In this document: in pieces, positions 23,135 through 33,991 of the stretch
Position numbering within the stretch: position 1 is the stretch's first letter
How the letters are laid out: each line of letters starts with the position of its first letter
Assembly (NCBI GenBank): GCA_006538405.1
Contig: BJKQ01000004.1
Coordinates: 2,480,001 to 2,544,000, forward strand
DNA from: Hansfordia pulvinata
Taxonomy: Eukaryota; Ascomycota; Sordariomycetes; Xylariales
Length of the DNA stretch: 64,000 nucleotides
Direction: 5' to 3'
Translations under genes and position numbers: made by a program
Notes under the pieces: generated by a model
Databases searched by the model: none
What the model saw: only the letters and a program-made list of their open reading frames with translations
Told to the model about the DNA's origin: nothing

Positions 23135-24754
23135 GGGTGCACCTATCTGGCAGGCCGTGGGGAGAGAAGAGGCTGGACGGGCACAGGCCGGGGAAAGGCG
23201 GCGATGCAGGGCGCGGATTTGGCCACCTGCGGAGATGCGAGTCCCAGTGTTGCCGTGAGCGAGCGCGGTCAGGACGCAAGGGCTGGCAATGGCAATGGCA
23301 GAGTCGGAGGCAGGGGCAGAGGCTGCGAAGGTGATTGTGCAGTCCGAGGGTCGCCGAGGTCGTCGTCAGACAAGGCGAGCCTTGGGTTTGCTTTAGCCTG
23401 GCGAGAGAATAAATCCCGTCGGGTGCGTGCCGGGGGACGGTTAAAAAACCTCGGAGCGATGCATCCAGGGTAGACGGTACTAGATGCAGGTATGTACGAT
23501 ATCGGCGGAAAGTGTACCGTGTACATCAAAATCTTGCCTCCTAGCTCTGGCGGCTAGACCTGGCCAGATTGGCGTAATTGGCTACCAGGTACGCTCCAGC
23601 AGCTCCGAACCTCGAAACCAGGTACGAGAGGTACTCATCGACTCGTACGCCCGGGCGCTGACGAACCGGGCTGCCGTAGGAATTTCTCGGCTTTACAAGC
23701 GACCAATCAGACGGGCTCAGCTGGGTGTGACGGTGGGTCGCCATCAGAAGCAGGCGCGATCGCAAGATCGCCAGACTTGCATGCAAGCCCGCGTGTACGA
23801 CGACTGCATTGATCTGCGTAATGGCCACAGAACCGGCGCAAGAAGTATCGGGAAGTGTTGTACGGCAACGGGCATACAACGGCTAAGTTCTGTGCTTATA
23901 GATGACAAATCTATTGTTGACAAATATATCATTGTTGTACAATACTTTCGACGTCTTCTGCATCGTCGCCAGTCCAACTCCGCGGCTCCTAGCTTCTGCG
24001 ATTCGCGCCTTACACGCCATCAAGGCAGCCTCCAGATCCGTGGCATCTATCCAACCCGCCTCAACCCGCCTGCTCTGAAACCTGTCTCCCCCCACATTCG
24101 CCTTATTCGCCCATCCTGGCGGGCGTCCGCCGAATATTGCGCGCCAAGGGTCGCCGAATTAGAAAAGTTGTGTGATAACCCCAAGCTGAGCCACGAGCGA
24201 TGTGGCGGGGCGCAATGTAGCATTATGTCCGAAAGAGAAGAAAAGTGTGGTATCATGTCTGCTCCGTGCTGATGCATCTCTAGTTGTTGAACAATAAGGA
24301 GAAAAAGAAGGAACGATAATAGCCCGTCGGGGCTCCGTGATATACGCGTCGAGGGTTGTACAGTAGGAAAAACAATTAGACTGTGGAAGCGTGTGTGTAT
24401 CGGCTCACCGAGTATGGCAAGCCGAACCGCCTCGAACAGGGTGGAAGGGAATCTTTGGAAGGAGGCATTAGTAGGGTTTGTTGAAAACAAGAAGAGGGAG
24501 ACGTGGAGAAACTGGCTTCCTATGAGGCTGCTCGACTCTCAAGTCTGAGAATGTGCAAAAGGGAATCCGCGCGTCACCCGATGAGCCGGAATGTTCATTG
24601 ATTGCCAGGCTCAACCGCGAGTGTGTTGTCGAGGCCGGGCGTTCCGTTTCGTGAGTCGCGGAGCTGTACGGGCATTCATTGTAAGACCCGGTCCGATCTT
24701 TGCCGCGTTGTGTGCCTTTGGGTCTGTGGGGTCGTCTTCGGGCACCGTGGGTAT
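23135..24754. other. Intergenic region
   Basis: Upstream of MIC60 and downstream of the large gene at 24755-28480. A 263-codon open frame (23484-24272) was examined and not accepted: it is Arg/Cys/Ser-rich without domains. No other feature seen. Confidence 0.5.
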
Positions 24755-27700
24755 TCAAAGCCACAGAAGCCACCGTGCAGCCCCCATGAAGCCCCTGCCG
24801 ATGCCCAAAAAGACGCGGGATATCATGACCACGGACCACACGTACCACATGAGACCAACCAGTGCCCACTCGAGAGCGAGCCAACCGGCCCGACGCAACC
24901 AACGGAACCGGCGGCGCCTCTTGCGCAGCAACTTGTCCATAATATCGGTCACGTGTTTCACCTTGAGTCTCTCGACCTCCAGCATGTCTCGTCCAATCTC
25001 ATCCGTCTCGTCCACAGCCAGCCGAGCCATGTCGGTAAGGTCAGTGGTTACGCGGCTATGCAAAGTGTCGATGCGGTCTTGCAACGCGGGCGCTGAATGG
25101 TCGCAGAAGTCGGACGAGGCAGTTTGGCAGACCTGGATTGATCGATCCACGCTTTCACCAAGTATGCGCGCAGTCATCGGATAGATTTCCATTTCCGGAA
25201 CGGACATGGTGAGGCTCTCGTGGCCATCGGGGACCAGTTGGCTCACATCACCCCATCCCAGTCCCGTCGACCTCTGCTCGAGTGGGAAGAGGGGTTCAGG
25301 TGTGTGGGCGCGGCGGGAGATCTCCATTGCCTTGATGCCCGAGCTCAGGATCAGGGCTCGAATGCGGGCAACCTCTCGTTTTGTGAGTTGCGTTTGCCGA
25401 GGGCGAGGTGTTCCGTCGGCAATCGACCAACGCCGGTCTTGTGGCGACTGCACAGAAACAGTTTTCTGGTTCGTCGCTTGGTCTGGGGAAGTACCAGCAG
25501 GTAGAGAAAGGGCCGCGTTCAGTTCCTTTGATGTTTGGCGTGGCCTCTCAACGGGCGTGGTCTCCTCCCTCAGTATTTCCGGCTTGGATATCTCCGCCTC
25601 GGGTTCCCTAACATTTGCCTTGATAGGTGTGGCCGGTGCCGAGCGAGGCGCATCGATATGGGGAGAGGACACTAGATCATTGCGTTCCACCTTTCGCACG
25701 GGTGATTCGGGTATCGCCTCTTCGACAGGGTTCAGATCTGTGCCTTTCTTGGCCTGTGTCGTGTTCTTGGGGACAGAGTTGAACTCTGGTTTCTCGCCAG
25801 TGAGAACGCCTCGTTCATCGTCGCTTTCCATTTTCTTGGTCCTGCCCCGCTTTTGACCCTGATTGGAGTCATCATCAGATGAGCCCGAGTCGATATCGTC
25901 CAAGTCGTTATCCTTCTTCCAAATCATGTCGGACATCTTGGAAACACTCCCTCGGATCATGCCGTCGATCTTGGACGAGCCCTTGAATAGTGTCCGGAGG
26001 CCCAGCGCCTCATCACCTCGCAGTTTGATGCTGCCCATGCTGCGGTGAGACTTGTGGCTGTCCCCTGTTGGCCGCTGGCTGATCTTTGAGGTCGGACTTT
26101 TTGAGCGCCTTCGCTCAGGAGACTCTCGCCTCGTCACAGATGCCGGGGATAGATCAGGAACCTCAGAGCGATTCACCACAGGGCTCCCCAACACGTCATC
26201 GCGTTCGATCGATGCCATGTTTTCGGCTCGCTCTCGGCTACGATCGCGAAAAATGCCCTTGACTTTGTTGGTGAAAGGCTTGCGGACAGGGGATCCAGGA
26301 CGGCTGTTCACTGGCGACAGGTCCATCCCAATTGTAGGCATTTGTACGCCACTCATCCGGCGAGCCCTCATCTCTGGCGAAGCCGGCGTCGAGCTGTCAA
26401 CGTCCAGAGACGGGCGATAATGATGACCAGGCACGTCCAGGCTGGGGCGGCCAGAGCGCAATGGAGATTTTTGCCGAATCAGAGCCATGCTCGGCTTATC
26501 CAGGCCCTGCGCGCTGCTTCTGCCATCTGGCTCACTCTGGTCGAGAGTCGCAGAAGCCGGTGTACTGTTTCGCGTCTCTGTCGCTGCAGGTGGCTTCTGG
26601 TGGTCCGGGCCGGGCTCTGGCAGGGCCTCTTCCCGCTCTAGGAGCGCCTCCCGCTCTACCATATCAGCCATGTGCTTCTCCAGGATATCTTTTCCATGAC
26701 CCCCGACCGTAGTACTTCTCCCTCGTCTCCTGCGATCGCTTTCACTGTCTGACGTGTCGGAAAAGGAGTTCTTCTTGAGACGTAAGAGCTCATGCGGCGT
26801 ATGAGCCATGCTGTGGTGCCTGTGATGTATGCTTTTGAGGCCATGTAGCTTCTGCCGGGCACGATCCCGGTTTCCAAGCTGCTGCAAGGTGGTTTCGTCA
26901 GCGCCGAATTTTGACTTCGACGCATCACTTTGCGACTCAGTGCCGGTGCTCTGGTCTTCGCTGATCCGGGGCGGCTCCATGTTTGCAAAGTCAAAACGCG
27001 AGGGATCATTCGCCTGGTTCGACCAGGGCCTCGATATATCCCTCTGCTTGGGAAACAAAGGCTGATGGTGGCGATCCTCAATTAGGTGCCTGTTGTCATA
27101 CTGTTCCAGCCAGTATAGGTCGGCAAGCATGTCTGCAGGCTCGACACTCCAGTCGAGCCGGGGTCTCTTGGGCTTGCCCGCGGCAGAAGCAGGCCGTGGG
27201 ATCCCAGAGACCCGCCCATTGTCACCATCATGCGCGCTCGCAAACCGAGGGAGAAAGGGCCCTCCCGGAGATAAAGACTGGGGCGATGTCGCGGCCGAGG
27301 TGACCGTCTCGTCGATCCAGTCAGTCACTCTCGCAACATCAGCAAACCCCTGGGCCTCCCCGTCGATGGCTTTGCGCTCGCGCGCGCGGACTCGGCGATT
27401 TCGGATGTACTGCAATGGGTTGTAAGCACGCCCCAGCGGCGTGAATTGCACCGATGAGAATGGATTGACGTTAGAAGGGCCCGTGGGTGAGCCTGGGGGG
27501 CTCGTGGTTGAGGCTCTGGAGCGGCTGGGGTTCTCGGGCTTGAGTGTGGGAACAAATTGGAGGAGACGTCGATATTGAGCCATCAGTTCGAGGTATTCCT
27601 TGGCCTTGGCAGCGCGGTTCAGGGTTGAGGAGGAGAAATGGTAGGCGTATGTTGCGTCTTGATCGAAGGAAGTCTGCAAGGGGCTGGTCACCTTCTGGCC

Positions 27701-28480
27701 CGAGACGCTCTTGACGACCAGGCCCTGATCTGGCTTGGGGGAATGAGTGCGCGAGGTACGCCGTTGCTGCTGGAGATGCTGCTTCAAGGCCCCTCCCACG
27801 GGGCTGTCGGGCACCGGACCGAGGCGAGGAGGAACAGGGCTGGACATATTGCGTCTGCTGCTTGCGAATCGTCTCGACTCGCTCAGGTTGAGAGCCATGG
27901 TGACGATCTGGGTCGAGTCGGCGTCGAGGGGGGTCGACATGGGACGAGGAGAAGGGATTCTGCTTGGGCGTTTCTCGGCATCGTCGTGGACAGAATCGCG
28001 CAGACTGCCGAGGGGAAGGTGGGAAGAGTGTCTCCGGTTGGTGTTGGCAGAGTTCTGAGGGTCACCATTTTCCGAACTCGAGTCTGCTGTCAGGGGACTT
28101 GACAGGGCGGGGTCGATAGGGGAGCCGGATGCTCTGCGGATGTCGACGGGGATCTTGGAGCGGCGGCGAGCATCGTCACGAGTGGGCGTGTCGGCGCGCG
28201 GGGGAGGAGAGGCGAACTTGTGCGAGCTATTGAGGAGGAAGCCGCCGCTGGAGCGTGGCTTGTGGGAGCGACGTTTCCGCTGGGAGTCGGAGAAGCCGTA
28301 GTCGCCGCCGCGGTTCGGGGGCGGTTGAGGGCTCGGGGTGTAGCGGGCAGGCTCGTGGGGTCGGGCGGAGGCGGAGGCGCGCGAGACACTACGCGGCAGG
28401 CCCGACTGGGAGTGTGAATGAGAATGCGTCGCGTCGGCGGCGGCAGCGCTGTGCGTGTGCGTGTGGTGGTGGTCGGCCAT
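24755..28480 (-). CDS. Large unrecognised fungal protein with hydrophobic C-terminal anchor
   Basis: Single-exon gene, 1241 residues from the ATG at 28480 (MADHHHTHTHS). The frame is open 73 codons further upstream but without another ATG. I cannot name it. The N-terminal 400 residues are Ser/Pro/Arg-rich and start with a His-rich run. A conserved-looking block lies around residues 280-500: KAKEYLELMAQYRRLLQFVP, then GRAYNPLQYIRNRRVRARER, DWIDETV, and ADMLADLYWLEQYDNRHL. After another charged, Ser-rich region, the last 200 residues form a helical segment (VERLKVKHVTDIMDKLLRKR) followed by about 45 hydrophobic residues rich in Trp, ending with the chain. The topology is that of a tail-anchored or hairpin-anchored membrane protein with a large cytosolic part; ER or nuclear envelope is a guess. 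No frame breaks over 3.7 kb. Confidence 0.75.
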   Translation of the reverse strand: MADHHHTHTHSAAAADATHSHSHSQSGLPRSVSRASASARPHEPARYTPSPQPPPNRGGDYGFSDSQRKRRSHKPRSSGGFLLNSSHKFASPPPRADTPTRDDARRRSKIPVDIRRASGSPIDPALSSPLTADSSSENGDPQNSANTNRRHSSHLPLGSLRDSVHDDAEKRPSRIPSPRPMSTPLDADSTQIVTMALNLSESRRFASSRRNMSSPVPPRLGPVPDSPVGGALKQHLQQQRRTSRTHSPKPDQGLVVKSVSGQKVTSPLQTSFDQDATYAYHFSSSTLNRAAKAKEYLELMAQYRRLLQFVPTLKPENPSRSRASTTSPPGSPTGPSNVNPFSSVQFTPLGRAYNPLQYIRNRRVRARERKAIDGEAQGFADVARVTDWIDETVTSAATSPQSLSPGGPFLPRFASAHDGDNGRVSGIPRPASAAGKPKRPRLDWSVEPADMLADLYWLEQYDNRHLIEDRHHQPLFPKQRDISRPWSNQANDPSRFDFANMEPPRISEDQSTGTESQSDASKSKFGADETTLQQLGNRDRARQKLHGLKSIHHRHHSMAHTPHELLRLKKNSFSDTSDSESDRRRRGRSTTVGGHGKDILEKHMADMVEREALLEREEALPEPGPDHQKPPAATETRNSTPASATLDQSEPDGRSSAQGLDKPSMALIRQKSPLRSGRPSLDVPGHHYRPSLDVDSSTPASPEMRARRMSGVQMPTIGMDLSPVNSRPGSPVRKPFTNKVKGIFRDRSRERAENMASIERDDVLGSPVVNRSEVPDLSPASVTRRESPERRRSKSPTSKISQRPTGDSHKSHRSMGSIKLRGDEALGLRTLFKGSSKIDGMIRGSVSKMSDMIWKKDNDLDDIDSGSSDDDSNQGQKRGRTKKMESDDERGVLTGEKPEFNSVPKNTTQAKKGTDLNPVEEAIPESPVRKVERNDLVSSPHIDAPRSAPATPIKANVREPEAEISKPEILREETTPVERPRQTSKELNAALSLPAGTSPDQATNQKTVSVQSPQDRRWSIADGTPRPRQTQLTKREVARIRALILSSGIKAMEISRRAHTPEPLFPLEQRSTGLGWGDVSQLVPDGHESLTMSVPEMEIYPMTARILGESVDRSIQVCQTASSDFCDHSAPALQDRIDTLHSRVTTDLTDMARLAVDETDEIGRDMLEVERLKVKHVTDIMDKLLRKRRRRFRWLRRAGWLALEWALVGLMWYVWSVVMISRVFLGIGRGFMGAARWLLWL

Positions 28481-31215
28481 GATGCCTGGGCTCAGGTCCC
28501 GGGCGCAAGTCCCCGGCCGGCTGAGGCTTGCGTGGGAGAGGGAGGTTCGAGGTTGGAAAAAGCCGTCAGAGCCCAGGGCAGGGCGACGACTGGGCGGTGA
28601 CGTGCTGCGGCATGCCACGCGGGCAGGGTCCAGGATCTCAGGCGCGAGTGCAGGGAGGCGAAGAGCGGGACCGGGGCTGGCACAGCATACTCGCCACAAC
28701 CACGTTGCTCGCCGTGAACAGGGAGAAACGGTGGTGGCAGCAAGCTTGGTGGCTCGTATGAGAAAGAGGAGGAGGAGGGCGGGCTGGGATGGGGGTGGTC
28801 CAGTGGGACACCGTGAGCTGAGGGCTTTACGAGTGAGTACTCGTGCGGCGTGGGCGGCAGGGCGGATAGCTCAGGGATGGATAGATAGGTAGTCGATGCT
28901 TCGAGGTGTGTATCTCGTATGCCTCCTTTTTCCTGGGGTGTACGAGACTCGTACTGGGGCGAGCTGTAGCAAGCTGGGGCCGGGCCAGGTCATGGAGGGC
29001 GCCCGCCGGGTGGGCAAGTGGGCGGGCGGGTGGATGACGCTATTCCGTGGGCGAGGGAGAGGTGGTAGAACAGGGTCCAGCGAGCCGCCGTGTTCGCGGA
29101 GCGCTGTCGGTAGTTGCGCCCACTGCCAGCGAGCCACGCCACACGTGCCTCCAGCTGCTCGTACGCGGCAAGGTTCGAGATGAAATGGGTACCTACAGGT
29201 ACGGTTTCTCTGGGCCCGGGTCTGGACCTCCAGCTGTCACAACTGTGCCCGTGTTCGAACCTCTGCGAGGGCCTCCCGTCCGAACCTCTCCGTCCAAACG
29301 GAGGTAGCTACTTAATCGCACCTGTATATCAAGCGTACCTGATGTATCTACCTTATACACTCTCGTCGGGCCTACGGTTCCTACTTCCAGATTGCAGACA
29401 CTGGAAGCAACGTAATAAGTATCTATTCCAATTCAAAGGACATCCAAGCATCCGCGAACGGTCTACAACCGATGGCACATGCACGCGAATGAGGTACATC
29501 CATGTATTGATATCCGCGAGCTCATCCAACTGCACAGCGATCCATATCCGATGCCCGACCTGGCCACCACAGTATACCTATTCGTACAAGCCTAGAAGCG
29601 GTACTAAATCTACGTGCTCCTGATCTGTTGCATGTGCTGGTCCGTCTACTCGTGTTGGACGAAGATGTCACGATGCCTTAAGTGCCTGTCCGACTCCTAA
29701 TACCCGTGAGAAGCTTATTAGGTGTAGGTACCTAATTCGAACGAGTCCTCAAACCCCGGACCGGCCCCCGTGGACGCCACACACCAATACGGGTTGGACT
29801 GAGGCAGTCTGGCCGCCTCCAATAATCAGGGTTGTCCATGACGGACCACGGATGTCATCCATCAGCACGAGACAATGGGAGGTCACACGACGGACGGGAC
29901 TGCCCGCCGTCGCCCAGAAGGCCTGACACCGCTGGCCCGCTGTACATTAGGTACCTAACTTGCGAAGTAGGTACATGTAGATAGCGGCCCCTGGCTACGG
30001 CCCAAAGAGCACAAGACTGGTCCGCACCGGCGCGCCGCCTCGCAAGATTAATTCCACGCATGTTCGGCTTCGAAATGAACTCCTTTTCCCGAATGCGATT
30101 AAGGCGTCTGCTCGTTTCCAATAATCCGGCCTGTAGCCTCGGACGAGAGAAGGAAAAAAAAGACATGGCCGGTCGGCTCGCTTTTCCGTCGGCGCTCATA
30201 CCTGATCCGGACCCGGAGCTGCTTGCTCGTGCAAGTTTAGGTAACTGATCCTAGGTCGAGACACTACAAGTACCCCGTACAGACTATTGGGTAGGTGACG
30301 GCATTTCGTGGCCGACAAGGTGCTTCTGCCGTTGAGATGCGGCCGAATCACCACCACAATGATCCCGAGAGTCTGTACTCGTAATGTGGTGAAATTTGGG
30401 CGTATTAGGAGAGGGGGAAACGCTCACCGAATGGTACGAGTATTGCCCAGCGTGCCACTCTGACTGACTTAGCATCGCCATGCGTGACGCAGCATGCAGC
30501 ACGGCCCAATGCGACCTATCGTCCAGCAATACTGCCAGACACTGACTGGCCCATCCGCGTGAATCCGACTGCGCCTGGGCAGCTGTGCGACACGATGCAC
30601 CTGTGGTCGTACGGCTCTTGCAAAGAGGTACCTACAAGGTACGGGTGTCTTGGAGCGCACGACAACGCCCCTGTCCGATGCGACCACATTCCGCGCCAGG
30701 AGAGTCTCGCACTCATATTATTAGCATGTGAAAGTCTGCCATCAGGAGGGGACTTTCCTCGGCTCGGGGTTACTGTCGACAGGACCCGCCATCGAGATGC
30801 GATTGCTACTGTGCCAGACCCTGGATGACACATTAGGTATCTACCTATTCGAACGGGACTCTGTTTCTCAAATCGGAAAAATCTACGAATAGACTACGAC
30901 TACCATAGGCGCCATGCACCAAAGACGTTGATGAGCTTCACGGAGTACTCGTAAGCAAGTCCAAAGTTCATACGCGCGATGTGACACGGCGATCATGAAA
31001 ACAAAAGCCATTCATGGTTGTCGGTTCGTTGATTCCCGACCCCAACGAGTGCTGTGATTGAATGCAAACGATTCCCTCCACTTGATATATTTTGGTTCAC
31101 GTCAACGCCGGGTTATGCAACTTTGGGATCACGCTCGTGGACAAGATGCCACAGATGGTCGTGTCTGGATGTGCTGTGCTGTGCAGGTGCAGGCACACGG
31201 TGGTGCCGGGCGTCA
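28481..31215. other. 2.7-kb region without a supported gene
   Basis: Upstream of the large minus-strand gene and downstream of Bfr2. The sequence has two clusters of the dispersed TAGGTACCTAA motif (about 29720-29735 and 29945-29980) and several GTACTCGTA elements (28832, 30373, 30944). No open frame shows domain content. One of the longest gene-free stretches of the window. Confidence 0.5.
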
Positions 31216-33180
31216 TCAGCTCCGGAACAGTCGGAGCCCGGCCTCCTCGGCGCCTCCGTCGGCCATCATGTCGTCGTCCTCGTCCGACGCGCCGCCCTCG
31301 TCCTCGTCCAGACGCATCTTCTGCCCGAACAGCGTGCCAAAGAGCCGGTCGATGGCGCTCTGCTCCCACGAGCGGCGGTCCTCGGGCGCCATGAAGTTCT
31401 GCAGCTTGTCGTGCACGTTGAAGCGCATCTTGCGGCCCTTGCTGGCCCGCGTGTCCACGTGCTTCTTGGCCTTGGCCTCCTTGGTCGCCGCCGCCGCCGC
31501 GAACCGCACCGTCGCCGCCGCCCCGCTGCCCGCCATCGTGTCCGCCGACCGCTGGTCCACCAGCTCCTTGAGCAGCAGCTGGTAAAAGTCGGCGTCGTCG
31601 TATATGCCCGCGTCCTCGTTGACCTTGCGCGCCACCTGCGCCGGCGCGCACGACCGCGGCGTCCGCGTCCGCCGCACCAGCCGCTCCGGGTCCTCCAGCT
31701 CGCGGCCCAGCTTGTCCGTCAGGCTCGTCTCCTGCCCGCCGCCTCCGCCGCCGCCGAACTTGCCGCGCGACGACGCGTCCGTCATCCGCATGTTGCGCGC
31801 CTTCTGCGACCAATTCTCCAGGACCGCCTTCCTCCTCGCCACGGACCGCCGCTCCAGCCCCTGCATGCTCTCCCACAGGTCCTGGCTGCTGGTCGATGCG
31901 TCCGCCCGCTTGCGCTTCTGGCCCGCCTTGGCCGGGTCCGCGGCGCCGATGCTGGCCCGGAAGCCGTCAAGGGCGTTCCAGAGCTTGAGCGCCGCCGCCT
32001 CGGCCGCCTCGTAGGGCTCGCTCTGGTGCTCAGGCTCCTCGACCGTATGGAGCGAGTTCACGGCCACGAGCGACTTCTGCAGGCGGATCCGGATGTTGAG
32101 CACGGCGTCGAATTTCTTTTGCTGCTCCCGCACTGCCTTGCCCTTGGCAACATCCTTCTCCGCGGCGCTGGACAGCGAGCCAGCGACACTCCGCTCACCA
32201 CTGTTGAGGAAACCCTTGATCGCCGCACGGCTGTCAGCGCTCGTTTTTTGCGGCTCGCCGTCCGAGTCCTCGTCGCTTTCGCTGTCATCCTCATCCGAGT
32301 CCTCGTCTTCCTCGTTGCTGTCGGCAATGAAGCCATCCATGCTGTCGTCCTCTTCCGCATCGTCGTCCTCATCATCCTCGTCGTCCTCCGAGTCATTGGC
32401 AAGCCCATCTTCTTCGGACTCCTCGGCCTCGTCGTCAATGAGGCCTTCCTGCTCCTCGTCTCCCGAGCCCGTCTCGCTGTCATTGTCCTCCTCGGATGAC
32501 GCCATATAGTCCGCCGCCGTGGGCCTCTTGGCGCGCTTGCCCTTCTGGGGAGTCGGTTTGGAGCTGCCCCGGAACGTGAAGCCGCTGAAGCGCTCCTTGT
32601 CGCTCTCGCCCAGGGCGTCGTCACTGTCTATCTCGGCGTCTTCCCCGTCGTCGTCTGCGTCGAGGTCTGCATTATCAGGGTCGGCGTAAACGCTGTCGCC
32701 GGAGCCGTCGTCGTCGTCATCATCCTCGTCGCCATCGGGCTGCTCGCGGGCGTCCTCAAAGTCGTCGGAGCCGCCCGCGCCGCTGCCACCGCCGTCGGAG
32801 TCGGAGCCGTCGGACTCGGCGTCGAGATCGGCTCGGCTCACGCGAGCGCCCTGGTACTTGGGCCCCAGAGGCGCAGGGCCGCCCTTGCGGCGCAGCTTGC
32901 TCTTACTGTGAGGGGGCGTTGTTAGTCAAAGGGGAGGCAGGGAGGGGCGCAGATATCCTGGAACATACCCGACGCTGACATAGTGATCGGTTGCTGCCTT
33001 CTTGTCGTCGCTGTCGTCACTGCCGCTGCCAGCATCGCTGTCGCTTGGAGCTTCATCCTCGGGGTCGTAGTCTGCGTAAAGGTGAGCAAAGGGTGAGCAA
33101 CATCGAAGGGTGGGGTGTTCTTTACCCTTGACGGGGGCATCGTCGGCAAATTGCCAGCTGCGACCCTTTGCTTTGGGCAT
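31216..33180 (-). CDS. bfr2: Bfr2/AATF-family ribosome assembly factor
   Basis: Nucleolar protein of early 90S/SSU processome assembly (yeast Bfr2, human AATF/Che-1). Exons: 33126-33180, 32969-33071 and 31216-32905; introns of 54 and 63 bases; product 615 residues. The N-terminus FADDAPVKDYDPEDEAP leads to the conserved KSKLRRKGGPALGPKYQGARVSR, then a very acidic Asp/Glu/Ser tract of about 190 residues. The AATF domain contains LNIRIRLQKSLVAVN (near 32090), and the TRAUB domain lies in the C-terminal part: IYDDADFYQLLLKELVDQR, then KGRKMRFNVHDKLQNFM and IDRLFGTLFGQK. All joins are in phase and no frame break is seen. Its promoter is shared head-to-head with the Ind1 gene. Identity is secure from the paired domains and order. 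Confidence 0.93.
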
Positions 33181-33991
33181 TTCGCTTCTTTTTCTTCTTC
33201 TTTGTTACTGGATAAACGCAATCGCGGTTCGGATTGGTAGAATAGTTCAGTGAGAGCGGGTTGGCAGCGAGAGAACCAAGTTGGAGCGCCCCGCGCTGAA
33301 GATGGCGTCGGGTGCGTGATGGATCGTCGCAGGCCACGGCGAAATCTCTGGTCCGCGAAGGCTTCCGGGCAAAAAATTGGCGGTGGACAGCGGCAGTTTG
33401 TCAGGACCCGCCCGAGTACGAGTACGAGCAGCGCTGGCGCAGTTGGCACGACGAGCTTCCAATCCAGCACTAAAACCTACCTGGTACTCGTATTCCAAAT
33501 GTCGTTCATCGTACCTCCAGGCCAAGGAAACGCCTGAGAAGAGGCACATAGGGACTTACCTGAGGAACCTACCACTTATTCACCCGCGCCTCCAAGACGG
33601 GCATCCATCCCAGTGGCTCATAGACACCGGACACCATTGGGTACAACAGCTTACAGTGAGAATCTCGCGTTGGAAGCACTCCTGGATCGGAAGGCTTACC
33701 AGGCTCTCGGGCTACGGGCTAACCTATTACAACGGCACTTGGGAACGCACCTCTGGCTGTCTTTGCTCTGGCACAGCCCGATATCACCAACATCGATATC
33801 AATCACGTCCACCTCGACTTTGTAATTCCAGAGACTCCATCCGAACCGCTACAGGGCCAAGAAAAACCGATCGAATATCAAGCATTTTGTCCAGTTGATG
33901 CTGTTCCTGGAATCGGAAACTTCTTCAAACAACTCGTCCCTGTCCTGTCGCCTACGGCCTCGCTCGCCGCGCCAGGCGCGCATACGTCAAG
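33181..33991. promoter_or_regulatory. Divergent promoter region of bfr2 and ind1
   Basis: 811 bases separate the two start codons of the divergently transcribed Bfr2 and Ind1 genes. It contains a GAGTACGAGTACGAG element at about 33415-33430 and GTACTCGTA at 33484. No coding sequence is supported, although several overlapping frames are open. Confidence 0.45.

Noticed and set aside
23484..24272. 263-codon open frame
   Set aside because: No domain, Arg/Cys/Ser-rich, no clear promoter or splice context; longer than average but not convincing.
28851..28925. TAGCTCAGGGATGG resembling a tRNA D-arm
   Set aside because: No matching T-arm or acceptor stem follows at tRNA distance.
31054..32499. 481-codon open frame on the plus strand
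   Set aside because: Antisense shadow of bfr2; poly-Val/Leu sequence mirrors the acidic Asp/Glu tract.
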